Source: Betaproteobacteria bacterium Ga0077526 (GTDB lineage: Bacteria > Pseudomonadota > Gammaproteobacteria > Burkholderiales > Ga0077523). Taken from it: DNA of 64,000 bases. The translations under genes and the position numbers were made by a program. The stretch spans positions 113,271-177,270 of the forward strand of contig LNDV01000027.1 of the NCBI GenBank assembly GCA_001464765.1. Direction: 5' to 3'. The notes under the pieces were generated by a model. It did not search any database. It was not told where the DNA came from and saw nothing but the letters and a program-made list of their open reading frames with translations. Of the stretch, positions 32,539 to 40,470 are shown one piece after another. Every line of letters starts with the position of its first letter. Within the stretch, counting starts at the first letter, position 1.

Positions 32539-33828
32539 GTGGATGACGACGAGGCCCGGGCCCGCGCGAGGATCGCCGCCGGCCGCACGCGACTGATCCT
32601 CGACCGGCCGTTCATCGGCACGCTCACGCTGCACCTCGAGCCCGTCGCTGCCGACCCTGCGTGGTGCGACACCCTCGGCACCGACGGCACGCACTTCTGG
32701 TTCAACCCAGCGTTCGTGAATGCGCTGGGCTTCGAGCATCTGCAGTTCTGGCTGGCGCACGAGGCGCTGCATTGCGCGCTCGGCCACATGGCGCGCCGCG
32801 CGCATCGGCTGCGCCGCCGCTGGGATCTTGCCTGCGACCACGCGGTGAATCAGCTGCTGCACGACGACGGGCTCACCGTGCCGCCCGGCGCGCCCATCGA
32901 CGCGCGATTTCGCGGGCTCGCGGCCGAAGAGATCTACCCGCTTCTCCCGGAGGACCCCGATACGGAATCCATCGACCGCCATGTCTTCGAACGAGACGGT
33001 GCCGGCGGTGGACTCGCGGGGTTCCTCGGCGAAACGAATCTCGGTGCAGGGGATCAGGGTGGCGTGGTGTCGGCCTCGACGGGGGACACGGGGGCACAGC
33101 CGGACGAAGCCGCCGAAGATTCCTGGGACGACGCCGGCTACGAAAAGCGGCGCAAGGCTCCTGCCGGCAGTCGCGACACGGTGGCCGTTCCGCGGGCGAG
33201 CCCGATGGAGCTGGAGCAGCTGTGGCGCAGCCGCCTCGCCACGGCGGCGCAGGCGGCGCGCGACGCCGGGCGCCTCGGGCAGTCGTGGGCCCGCGTTCTC
33301 GAAAAGCTCATCGCACCCACGCTGCCCTGGCGCTCAATACTGGCCCGCTACGTGGTGACGGCGGCGCGGGAGGACTACACCTTCCAGCGGCCGCCGCGTC
33401 GCGATGGCACGGCCATCCTTCCGCGGCTCGCCCGCGGGTCCATGCGCATCGTGGCCGTGCTCGACACGAGCGGCTCCATCACCGCCAACGAACTCAACGA
33501 ATTCGCGCAGGAGCTGGATGCGCTCAAGGCTCAGGTACGGGCCGAGCTCACCATCCACGCGTGCGACGAACGCCTCGCGCCCGACGGCCCCTGGGTGTTC
33601 GACCCGTGGGAGCCGGTGCAACTGCCGGAGAGCGTGTCTGGCGGGGGCGGCACGCGGTTCACGCCCGTGTTCGAGTGGGTGGAGCGCTCGGCGATCGTCC
33701 CGGACCTCCTCGTGTATTTCACCGATGCGCAGGGGGAGTTTCCGGATGCCGAGCCGCCATACCCGGTGCTGTGGCTGGTGAAGGGGCGCGCGCCGGTGCC
33801 TTTCGGCGAACGGGTGCAGCTCAACTGA
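32539..33828 (+). CDS. DUF2201 metallopeptidase-like / VWA-like protein, MoxR partner
   Basis: A 429-residue protein starting at GTG. The N-terminal DUF2201 part has a zincin-type HEALHCALGH motif near residues 74-83 and DLACDHAVNQLL. An acidic low-complexity linker occupies about 145-200. The C-terminal VWA-like domain starts near 310 with a MIDAS-like VAVLDTSGSI, then GGGGTRFTPVF and LLVYFTDAQGEFP. Family members are encoded next to MoxR ATPases, as here. The peptidase motif suggests a latent protease or a metal-binding fold; activity is unproven. Confidence 0.85.
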   Translation: MDDDEARARARIAAGRTRLILDRPFIGTLTLHLEPVAADPAWCDTLGTDGTHFWFNPAFVNALGFEHLQFWLAHEALHCALGHMARRAHRLRRRWDLACDHAVNQLLHDDGLTVPPGAPIDARFRGLAAEEIYPLLPEDPDTESIDRHVFERDGAGGGLAGFLGETNLGAGDQGGVVSASTGDTGAQPDEAAEDSWDDAGYEKRRKAPAGSRDTVAVPRASPMELEQLWRSRLATAAQAARDAGRLGQSWARVLEKLIAPTLPWRSILARYVVTAAREDYTFQRPPRRDGTAILPRLARGSMRIVAVLDTSGSITANELNEFAQELDALKAQVRAELTIHACDERLAPDGPWVFDPWEPVQLPESVSGGGGTRFTPVFEWVERSAIVPDLLVYFTDAQGEFPDAEPPYPVLWLVKGRAPVPFGERVQLN

Positions 33829-33891
33829 CCCGAGTGGCATACCGGGCCGAGACTGGCATATAGTTATCGCGGGAGAAAAGGGGAGGGGACG

Positions 33892-34563
33892 ATGAGACAG
33901 CTTCTCGGCCTGATGGCGCTGGCGGCCGCGTGCCTGCCTGCTGCAGTGCACAGCGACGAGACGTCGCGCTTCGAAGGCAAGGTCGTCGTGGAGTGGCTGG
34001 ACGACAACCCGTTCGTGCCGACCATGCGCATCGTGCAGGACTTTGCCTTCCACCAGGCGGTCGGCAAGGTCTGGCCTGTGCCCGGCGGCGAGGTGCTGCA
34101 GGGCAAGAGCATGCCGCCGCTCTTTCGCGATCGCATCGGCTCGCCCTTCGAGGGCTCGTTCCGCAAGTCCGCCGTGGTGTACGACTACGCCACGCAGGCC
34201 ATGAAGGAACCCTGGCGCGACGCGCAGATCATGTTCTACGAGGCGGCGCTGGCTGAAGGCGTGATGCCCGCCGAAGCCAAGGCCATGTACCTCATCCTGC
34301 AGGCGCAGGGCTCACGCTGGGAAGTGCCCGATTCTCGCTGCTACGGCTTCTGCCACGGCAAGGCCGAGAAACTCATCTGGCGTCCCATGACCGACGACGT
34401 GCGCCTCGCGGACATCCTCAACTGGGTCCGCGCGAACGACCCCAGTATGGAAGACGTGGAGCGCCGCGCGCGCGCCGCGATCCTCGACCCCGGCCCGCAC
34501 ATCTTCCCGCATGACCGATGCCGTGTGTATTCGGGCTCGACGCTGGTGAAGAAGCTCTGCTGA
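33892..34563 (+). CDS. DUF1353-like exported protein
   Basis: A 223-residue protein with a signal peptide (LLGLMALAAACLPAAVHS). Residues 28-110 resemble DUF1353: FEGKVVVEWLDDN, a basic-hydrophobic strand and PPLFRDRIGSPFEGSFRKSAVVYDYA, where the usual V-x-HD motif is VYDYA. Four cysteines in the C-terminal half (DSRCYGFCHG, HDRCRV, KLC) could form disulfides in the periplasm. Function unknown. It has a purine-rich ribosome-binding region (GGGGAGGGGACG). It follows the VWA gene by 63 bp and precedes a repeat element. Confidence 0.68.
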   Translation: MRQLLGLMALAAACLPAAVHSDETSRFEGKVVVEWLDDNPFVPTMRIVQDFAFHQAVGKVWPVPGGEVLQGKSMPPLFRDRIGSPFEGSFRKSAVVYDYATQAMKEPWRDAQIMFYEAALAEGVMPAEAKAMYLILQAQGSRWEVPDSRCYGFCHGKAEKLIWRPMTDDVRLADILNWVRANDPSMEDVERRARAAILDPGPHIFPHDRCRVYSGSTLVKKLC

Positions 34564-34578
34564 GGCACGCGACCACTC

Positions 34579-34691
34579 GTAGCCCGGACGAGGCCCACGG
34601 GGCCGACTCCGGGACCGGTGCCCGCAACCGCGCAATCGCTCAATCGTTCACCGCCCCCGGAGTCGGGCCTACCGGCCCTCGTCCGGGCTAC
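34579..34691. repeat. Dispersed inverted-repeat element, copy 3
   Basis: Begins GTAGCCCGGACGAG (34579-34592) and ends with the exact complement CTCGTCCGGGCTAC at 34678-34691. The interior has GGGGCCGACTCCGGGA and CCCCCGGAGTCGGGC, again a nested dyad. Its right end overlaps the 3' end of the LLM oxidoreductase gene, encoding the last residues and stop codon. Confidence 0.8.
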
Positions 34692-35691
34692 GGGGAAGCT
34701 GGAACGCGTCGGCGAGGAGCGCATACGAACGCCGCCTCGCCTCCGGATCGAACGTCCACGTCACCACGACGAGTTCGTCGAGACTCAGACGCTCGGCAAG
34801 CGCGGTGAGCTTCGTCGCCACCTGCTCGCCCGTGCCGACGAACGCCTTGCTCCGCAACCGTTCGACAATGCCCCACTCCTGCGGGTTGTACGGGTAGGCC
34901 TCCGCCTCTTCCGGCGAGACTAGCGGCTTGCGCAACCCCTGCTCGAACCCCACGCGCCACAACTCGCGCGTCTTGAGCAGGCGCCACGCCTCGGCCTCGG
35001 TATCCGCCGCGAGCGCCCACACGCAGATCGTCGCCTTGGGCTCCGCGAGCACCGCGCTCGGCCGGAAGCTACGGCGATACAGCGCGAGTGCCTCTTCCGT
35101 CCCCCGCCCATCGCTGAAGAAATACGCGTACGCGTAAGGCAACCCGAAATGCGCGGCGAGCTGCGCGCCGTAATCCGAACTCCCGAGGATCCACATCTCC
35201 GGCGTCGTCGGGCCGGTCGGGTGTGCCTTGATCGCGCGAAACGGATGGTTGTCCTGCAGCGGCGCACCGGAGACCCACGCGCTGAGGTCGATGACCTGCT
35301 GCGGAAAGTCATCCGCGGCATTGGCGTGCGGGTTGAGCGCGTAGGCCGTGAGGCGGTCCGACCCCGGTGCCCGTCCCAGGCCGAGATCGATGCGCCCCGG
35401 CGCGATGGCCTCGAGCACGCGGAACTGCTCCGCCACCTTCAGCGCCGAGTAGTGCGGGAGCATCACCCCCGCGCTGCCCACGCGAATACGCGACGTAGTG
35501 GCCGCGATGGCGGCCATCAGCACCTCGGGCGCCGTGCCGACGATGCTGTCGCTGTTGTGATGTTCCGACACCCAATAGCGGTGGTAGCCGAGCGCCTCGC
35601 AGTGCTGCGCGAGCGCAATGGATTCGCGGATGGCGGCGTCCTGCGACTGATTGGCCGCGGCGGTGGTCTGATCGAGGATGGAGAGTTTCAC
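34669..35691 (-). CDS. LLM-class flavin-dependent oxidoreductase
   Basis: A 340-residue luciferase-like monooxygenase (TIGR03558 group) starting at GTG. Characteristic segments are WVSEHHNSDSIVGTAPEVL, IRVGSAGVMLPHYSALKVAEQF, GRIDLGLGRAPGSD and WILGSSDYGAQLAA. The fold binds FMN or F420; substrate unknown. The C-terminal residues SPDEGR and the TAG stop are encoded by the end of repeat copy 3, so the original stop has apparently been replaced or the repeat inserted close to it. Confidence 0.87.
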   Translation of the reverse strand: MKLSILDQTTAAANQSQDAAIRESIALAQHCEALGYHRYWVSEHHNSDSIVGTAPEVLMAAIAATTSRIRVGSAGVMLPHYSALKVAEQFRVLEAIAPGRIDLGLGRAPGSDRLTAYALNPHANAADDFPQQVIDLSAWVSGAPLQDNHPFRAIKAHPTGPTTPEMWILGSSDYGAQLAAHFGLPYAYAYFFSDGRGTEEALALYRRSFRPSAVLAEPKATICVWALAADTEAEAWRLLKTRELWRVGFEQGLRKPLVSPEEAEAYPYNPQEWGIVERLRSKAFVGTGEQVATKLTALAERLSLDELVVVTWTFDPEARRRSYALLADAFQLPRSPDEGR

Positions 35692-35729
35692 GGTGGTGCC
35701 AGCTTCCTTGTTTGATTACCAACGACGGA

Positions 35730-36437
35730 TCAGTACAACCCCGACGGCATGACCTCCATAAAGCGCCGCCCGGCTTGCCGCTCCACCACCACCGAGTCCT
35801 TCGCCGGGTTACATCGGTAAGTCAGATAACACCGATCCCTCACATTGGACAGCACTTCCGCCGAAAACACCGCGGCGTTGATCCCATCGCTCCTCGCGGA
35901 GCGCACCAGGAGGCCCGGCGCACCACCGTCCCGAAGGTGCGCGCCCAGTCGTTGGGTGAACACATAACTGGTGCGGCTCACCAGTTCAGGGGAGTCGGCC
36001 TCCCGGCCGCGCAGGTCGGCAAGGGTGGCTTCGCCACGCACGTCGCATACGCGCCGCTCGCCGGTGATCACGCGATCCTCTCCGGCGTAGCTGTCCATCA
36101 GGAACCGGTGCCAGTGGTAGACGGTCTCGTACACCGTCGTCTCCACGTCTAGCGAGCCGTACCACACCCCGAAGCGGCGCCCATCGCTGAAGCGCGTGGC
36201 GCTCCAGTGCGAGGGGTCGAAGGAATAGGTGATGACGCTGCCGTAGTCGAAGGGGCGGGTGACCAGCGCGGCGTGGGTCGGGGCATTGGCTTCGCCTTCG
36301 AGCGCGATGGCCACGGCCCAGTCGGCCGGATTGGCGGACAGGTCGTCGAAGAGATCCTGCGAGGTGCGGATGCCCTTGATGTTGCGCACGAGGTCGCCAT
36401 CGAAGGCGACGCGCGCTTCGCAGAGGGAGTCGAACAT
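35730..36437 (-). CDS. RES-domain NAD+-phosphorylase toxin
   Basis: A 235-residue RES-family protein. The core runs from RFSDGRRFGVWYGSLDVETTVYET, with the expected arginine, tyrosine and glutamate, to VFSAEVLSNVRDRCYLTYR. RES toxins (MbcT, ParT, Xre-RES systems) degrade NAD+ by phosphorolysis or ADP-ribosylate proteins. The gene follows the Xre-type antitoxin by 8 bp, same strand. Its length is slightly greater than the shortest RES toxins because of an N-terminal extension of about 60 residues before the core. Confidence 0.85.
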   Translation of the reverse strand: MFDSLCEARVAFDGDLVRNIKGIRTSQDLFDDLSANPADWAVAIALEGEANAPTHAALVTRPFDYGSVITYSFDPSHWSATRFSDGRRFGVWYGSLDVETTVYETVYHWHRFLMDSYAGEDRVITGERRVCDVRGEATLADLRGREADSPELVSRTSYVFTQRLGAHLRDGGAPGLLVRSARSDGINAAVFSAEVLSNVRDRCYLTYRCNPAKDSVVVERQAGRRFMEVMPSGLY

Positions 36438-36445
36438 GGCGCGGC

Positions 36446-36850
36446 TCAGGTGCCGCGCTCGAAATCGAGATAGCGCCGGAGGGCGAGCAGGCCTTCGAAC
36501 CCGCGGTTGATGGCGACGTCAACCGGGCGAGCGCCCAGGAGCCGGTTGGGGGTGGTCATCCAGCGGTACGCGAGGTCGCGGTCCTGCGGGAAGAGAATGC
36601 GCAGGGACTTGTGGATGCCCAACAGGTGGCCGGCGCGATCGAGGAGATCCCGGCTGTCCGCCAGGGGTTCGCCCTTGCGGTAGCGGGCGAGGGTGGAGCG
36701 GTTGTCGGGCGAGAGGCCCAGCAGCGCGGCCTGCTCGGCCGTGCTCAACTGCCAATGCTCGAACAGGCGGGTGACCATGCCGGCGAGCGCCACGCGGGAT
36801 TCCCGCGAGTGCGGATCGGTGAAGCGGGCGGCGGGTTCCTGAACCTGCAT
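36446..36850 (-). CDS. Xre/MbcA/ParS-type antitoxin
   Basis: A 134-residue protein. ATG 36850 is taken as start because GGAGATT lies just upstream; the frame is open further but overlaps the palindrome and promoter region. A helix-turn-helix occupies about 30-65 (LSTAEQAALLGLSPDNRSTLARYRKG) and the C-terminal MbcA/ParS/Xre toxin-binding domain contains LGARPVDVAINRGFEGLLALRRYL. It neutralises the RES toxin and should autoregulate through the palindrome at 36874-36889. Confidence 0.86.
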   Translation of the reverse strand: MQVQEPAARFTDPHSRESRVALAGMVTRLFEHWQLSTAEQAALLGLSPDNRSTLARYRKGEPLADSRDLLDRAGHLLGIHKSLRILFPQDRDLAYRWMTTPNRLLGARPVDVAINRGFEGLLALRRYLDFERGT

Positions 36851-36873
36851 GGCAATCTCCTGATGACTTGCAG

Positions 36874-36889
36874 CGTAGCAATTGCTACG
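36874..36889. promoter_or_regulatory. Perfect 16-bp palindrome, candidate toxin-antitoxin operator
   Basis: CGTAGCAATTGCTACG is its own reverse complement over all 16 bases. It lies 23 bp upstream of the antitoxin start and about 125 bp before the oppositely oriented thioesterase gene. Position and symmetry suit binding by a dimeric Xre-type antitoxin at the promoter. Confidence 0.7.
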
Positions 36890-37013
36890 GACGGCGTCAA
36901 GCCGGAGGCCGATAGAATCGGGCCCTTGCCGGACGCGCGGCCGTGGCATCGAGACATGGAGCAGTTGGGTCGATCGATGGCGGCGCGTCTTGTCGGCAGC
37001 ATGGAGACCAAAG

Positions 37014-37445
37014 ATGATCTGGACCAACAGGCCCGAGCCTTCCGTTCTCGCGGAGAGTCACCGCAACACCGTGGTGGCCGCGCTGGGCATCGAGTTCACC
37101 GAGGTGGGGGATGACTTCCTTTGCGGGCGCATGCCGGTCGATGGCCGCACGGTGCAGCCGATGGGCATCCTGCACGGCGGTTCGTCGGTGGTGCTGGCCG
37201 AGACGCTCGGCAGTTGCGCGGCCAACCATTGCGTGGATACCGGCAAGGAGGTCTGCGTGGGGCTCGACATCAACGCCAACCATCTGCGGTCCGCGCGCTC
37301 CGGGTGGGTGACCGGGCGGGCCTCTCCCGTGCACCTGGGGCGGACCACGCAGGTGTGGGAGATCGACATTCGCGATGAGCAGAATCGGCGCGTGTGCATC
37401 GCGCGGCTCACCATGGCCGTCATCGCCAGGGAGCGGCAGTCGTGA
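37014..37445 (+). CDS. Hotdog-fold thioesterase (PaaI/EntH type)
   Basis: A 143-residue hotdog-fold protein. The catalytic helix region is MGILHGGSSVVLAETLGSCA, with the family's HGG motif and the following glutamate of AET. Two further conserved strands are GLDINANHLRSARSGWV and TTQVWEIDI. Enzymes of this type hydrolyse CoA thioesters such as hydroxyphenylacetyl-CoA or 1,4-dihydroxy-2-naphthoyl-CoA. The stop overlaps the start of the monooxygenase gene (GTGA). Confidence 0.88.
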   Translation: MIWTNRPEPSVLAESHRNTVVAALGIEFTEVGDDFLCGRMPVDGRTVQPMGILHGGSSVVLAETLGSCAANHCVDTGKEVCVGLDINANHLRSARSGWVTGRASPVHLGRTTQVWEIDIRDEQNRRVCIARLTMAVIARERQS

Positions 37446-38704
37446 GCGGGCGGATTCTCATCGCGGGCGGTGGCATCGGCGGGCTCGTCACCGCGCTCTA
37501 TCTGCATCGCGCGGGCGCGGAGGTCGCGGTGTTCGAGTCCGCACGCGAAGTCAGACCCCTCGGTGTCGGAATCAACCTGCAACCGCACGCCGTCGCGCTG
37601 CTGCATGCGCTAGGGCTGGCGGACGAGTTGGCCGCCACCGGTATCCAGACCGCCGAACTGATCTACGTGAACAAGTTCGGTCAGCGCATCTGGCAGGAGC
37701 CCCGCGGTGTCGCGGCGGGCTATGCGGTGCCGCAGTACTCGATTCATCGCGGGCATTTGCAGATGATTCTCTACCGCGCGGCGGAGCGCACGTTGCCGCC
37801 GGGGTCGATCCGCACCGCGCACGAACTCATGGGCTTCGAGGAAACCGCTACCGGCGTGAAGGCGCGGTTCGCCGATCGCGCAAGCAATGGCGCGGAGATC
37901 ACCGTCGAAGGCGCGGCGCTCATCGGTGCGGACGGCATCCACTCGCTCGTGCGCAGGACTTTCTTCCCGGACGAGGGGCCGCCGAAGTTCTCCGGGCGGA
38001 TTCTCTGGCGCGCGACGACGGAGCGCGCACCGGTGCTGACAGGCCGCTCGATGGTGTGGGCCGGCCACGACAGCCAGAAGTTCGTGTGTTATCCCATCTC
38101 CGAGACGGCGCGTCATCAGGGGCGTGCCTTGATGAACTGGATCGCCGAGTTGCGTGTACCCACCGATTCGACACCGCCGCGCAGCGACTGGAATCGTCGG
38201 GTCGATGCGTCGGTGTTCCGCGAGCCGTTCGCGTCGTGGGATTTCGGATGGCTGAGCATTCCGGAACTCATCGACGGCGCCGAGGCCATCTTCGAGTTCC
38301 CCATGGTCGACCGCGACCCATTGCCACGGTGGATACACGGCCGCATCACCCTGCTGGGCGATGCCGCGCATCCGATGTATCCGGTGGGGTCCAACGGCGC
38401 GTCCCAGGCGATTCTGGATGCCGAGGCCATGGCGGAGGAGTACGCGCGGCACGAGTCGATCGAACATGCGTTCGCCGCGTACGAGGCCAGGCGTCGACCC
38501 GCCACCGCCGCCGTCGTGCACGCCAATCGGCAGGGCGGTCCGGATCGCGTGTTGCAGCTTGCAGAAGAGCGCGCGCCGAACGGCTTCGACGATATCGAGA
38601 CGGTCATCCCGCTCGCGGAGCGCGAGGCGATCGCGAACAGTTACAAGCAGACGGCGGGGTTCGATCGGGAGACGGTGAACCGGAAGGCGGGCGCGGAGCG
38701 GTGA
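37442..38704 (+). CDS. FAD-dependent monooxygenase (PhzS/salicylate hydroxylase-like)
   Basis: A 420-residue group A flavoprotein monooxygenase. FAD-binding GAGGGIGGL is at 8-15 region (LIAGGGIGGLVTALY), followed by the DG motif GADGIHSLVR and the GD motif LLGDAAHPMYPVGSNGASQA. The enzyme uses NAD(P)H and O2 to hydroxylate an aromatic ring; PhzS-like proteins share VGINLQPHAV near residue 45. It is translationally coupled to the thioesterase upstream. Confidence 0.88.
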   Translation: MSGRILIAGGGIGGLVTALYLHRAGAEVAVFESAREVRPLGVGINLQPHAVALLHALGLADELAATGIQTAELIYVNKFGQRIWQEPRGVAAGYAVPQYSIHRGHLQMILYRAAERTLPPGSIRTAHELMGFEETATGVKARFADRASNGAEITVEGAALIGADGIHSLVRRTFFPDEGPPKFSGRILWRATTERAPVLTGRSMVWAGHDSQKFVCYPISETARHQGRALMNWIAELRVPTDSTPPRSDWNRRVDASVFREPFASWDFGWLSIPELIDGAEAIFEFPMVDRDPLPRWIHGRITLLGDAAHPMYPVGSNGASQAILDAEAMAEEYARHESIEHAFAAYEARRRPATAAVVHANRQGGPDRVLQLAEERAPNGFDDIETVIPLAEREAIANSYKQTAGFDRETVNRKAGAER

Positions 38705-38730
38705 GGGGATGTCGTCGCAGTTACGTCAGC

Positions 38731-38798
38731 CCCGGGCGGAGCCCGGGCTACGGAGATCGGCGCGCTCCCGCGTTCGCGTAGCCCGGACTCCGTCCGGG
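38731..38798. repeat. Dispersed inverted-repeat element, copy 4 (divergent halves)
   Basis: Two half-elements face each other: CCCGGGCGGAGCCCGGGCTAC at 38731-38751 and GTAGCCCGGACTCCGTCCGGG at 38778-38798, each a short hairpin in itself, with 26 bp between. They share the GTAGCCCGG/CCGGGCTAC end with the other copies. The site lies between convergent monooxygenase and DUF2784 genes. Confidence 0.72.
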
Positions 38799-38815
38799 AC
38801 CAACCTCCGCTTCAC

Positions 38816-39184
38816 TCACTTCCGATCGATCGGCACCCACCGGATCGTGAGCGCGGTGATCACCGCGAATCCAACGTAAGCCACGGTGAACACCCATTCG
38901 GGAAAGTCGTAGAAGATCACTGCATGCAGAACTCGCGCGACAAATGACCGATCATCGGCGTTGCCCCGCAGGCCGTTCTCCAATTCGGTCAGCGGGCAGG
39001 TCATGCCGATCAGCGCTTCGATCGCCACGAAGGTAATGGCCGCGAGATGCAACGACCGGAACACGTTGTTCCGCACCCAACTCCAATTGCGCCAATGGCC
39101 CAGCCAGATCAGCGCAAAGCCCGCGACGACGAACGCCACGAACAGGCTGTGGACCACCAGCACCAGATCGGCGGCCCAGGCCAT
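38816..39184 (-). CDS. DUF2784 small membrane protein
   Basis: A 122-residue polytopic protein matching DUF2784: ADLVLVVHSLFVAFVVAGF, a second helix after FRSLHLAAITFVAIEAL, the conserved CPLTELENGLR motif, and last helix WVFTVAYVGFAVITAL. Three to four transmembrane helices. Function unknown. It follows the sulfurtransferase fusion gene by 18 bp on the same strand. Confidence 0.85.
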   Translation of the reverse strand: MAWAADLVLVVHSLFVAFVVAGFALIWLGHWRNWSWVRNNVFRSLHLAAITFVAIEALIGMTCPLTELENGLRGNADDRSFVARVLHAVIFYDFPEWVFTVAYVGFAVITALTIRWVPIDRK

Positions 39185-39202
39185 GGCGGGGCGTCCTTCC
39201 GG

Positions 39203-40417
39203 TCAGGTCTCGATGGGGCGCGCCGGGTCCGCGCACCACTCGCTCCACGAACCGGGGTAGAGCTTCGTGCCGCGCATGCCGGCGACTTCCATCGCGAGGA
39301 TGTTGTGGGCTGCCGAGATGCCGGAGCCGCACGAGTGCACCACCTGGTCGAGCGGCATGCCCTTCACCAGCGGTTCGAAGGCCGCATGGAGATCCGCTGC
39401 GGGCTTGAAGAACCCCATCGGGTCGAGGTTCTCGCGGAAGAAGCGGTTGACGGCGCCGGGGATGTGTCCGCCCACTGGGTCGATGGTTTCGTTCTGACCG
39501 CGGAAGCGGTCCGCCGCACGGGCGTCGATGACGCGCATGTCCGGCTTGCCGAGGTGTGCGAGCACGTAGCTCACGTCCACAGCGCCGGGCGCCGTGGCGG
39601 CCTCGTAAGTGGCGGGCGAAGGCTTCGGAACCTCGGCGGTCACCGGATGACCCGTCTTCACCCAGGCGTCCCAGCCGCCGTCGAGCACGGCGACCTTCTC
39701 ATGACCGAGCCAGTGCTTGAGCATCCACCACAGCCGCGCGCCGTACATCCCGCCACCGCTGTCGTAGCCCACCACCTGTGACTGGCGGGTGACGCCCATG
39801 CGCCCCAGCCACGCGATGAACGTGTCGCGATCGGGCAGCGGATGGCGTCCGTTGCGGCCGGTGAGCGGCCCGGCGAGATCGCGATCGACGTGCGCGAAGT
39901 GCGCGCCCGCCAGGTGCGATTTCGCGTACGACTCGCCGCCGATGGTCTTGTTGACGAGATCGTGCCGGCAGTCGAACACGACGAGGCCGGGGTCGCCCAG
40001 CTGACGGGCGAGGTCGGCAACGGAAATGAGCGTGGTGTAGTTCATGGTCGTGGATACGGAAGTGATGGAAGCGCCTTCGGTGGCCCAGTCGCGGGCGGAG
40101 TCCTCGTCGTCGAACACGCGGACATCGGCATTGGTGAGCAGGCGCGTGAGCCAGCCGAGCCAGACGGTGAACTCGTCGCGGGCAATCACCGCCACGCGCC
40201 GGAAGTCGTGGGCGTGGGCGCGCACGAAGCGGATGTCCTCCCACGCGACGTCGAGGGTGTACTTGAGCATGTCGCGGAGGTCCACGAGGAGATCCACCTG
40301 CCCCGTCAACCGCAGAGTCGCGAGCACCTCCCGTTCGAACACCTGATAGTCGGAGACCGTGAACTCCCCGAATACGCCCACCGTGATGAGCGAGCCCTCA
40401 TGCTGGACTGTGATCAT
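39203..40417 (-). CDS. SpoIIAA-like/STAS domain fused to tandem-rhodanese sulfurtransferase
   Basis: A 404-residue fusion. Residues 1-~120 form a SpoIIAA-like (STAS) domain (ITVGVFGEFTVSDY, LLVDLRDML, FRRVAVIARDEFTVWLGWL, VRVFDDEDSARDWAT). From about 126 (MNYTTLISVADLARQL) to the end is a two-domain thiosulfate/3-mercaptopyruvate sulfurtransferase, with active-site loop CGSGISA at Cys363. No stop lies between the two parts. Free-standing sulfurtransferases of this type start at the equivalent of Met126, so an additional internal start could also give a separate enzyme. It probably transfers sulfane sulfur in the cytoplasm. Confidence 0.86.
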   Translation of the reverse strand: MITVQHEGSLITVGVFGEFTVSDYQVFEREVLATLRLTGQVDLLVDLRDMLKYTLDVAWEDIRFVRAHAHDFRRVAVIARDEFTVWLGWLTRLLTNADVRVFDDEDSARDWATEGASITSVSTTMNYTTLISVADLARQLGDPGLVVFDCRHDLVNKTIGGESYAKSHLAGAHFAHVDRDLAGPLTGRNGRHPLPDRDTFIAWLGRMGVTRQSQVVGYDSGGGMYGARLWWMLKHWLGHEKVAVLDGGWDAWVKTGHPVTAEVPKPSPATYEAATAPGAVDVSYVLAHLGKPDMRVIDARAADRFRGQNETIDPVGGHIPGAVNRFFRENLDPMGFFKPAADLHAAFEPLVKGMPLDQVVHSCGSGISAAHNILAMEVAGMRGTKLYPGSWSEWCADPARPIET

Positions 40418-40470
40418 GCTGCCTTTCTCCTCCCTCTGAGCCTCATGCCTAGCATACGTCGAAACGTCCT

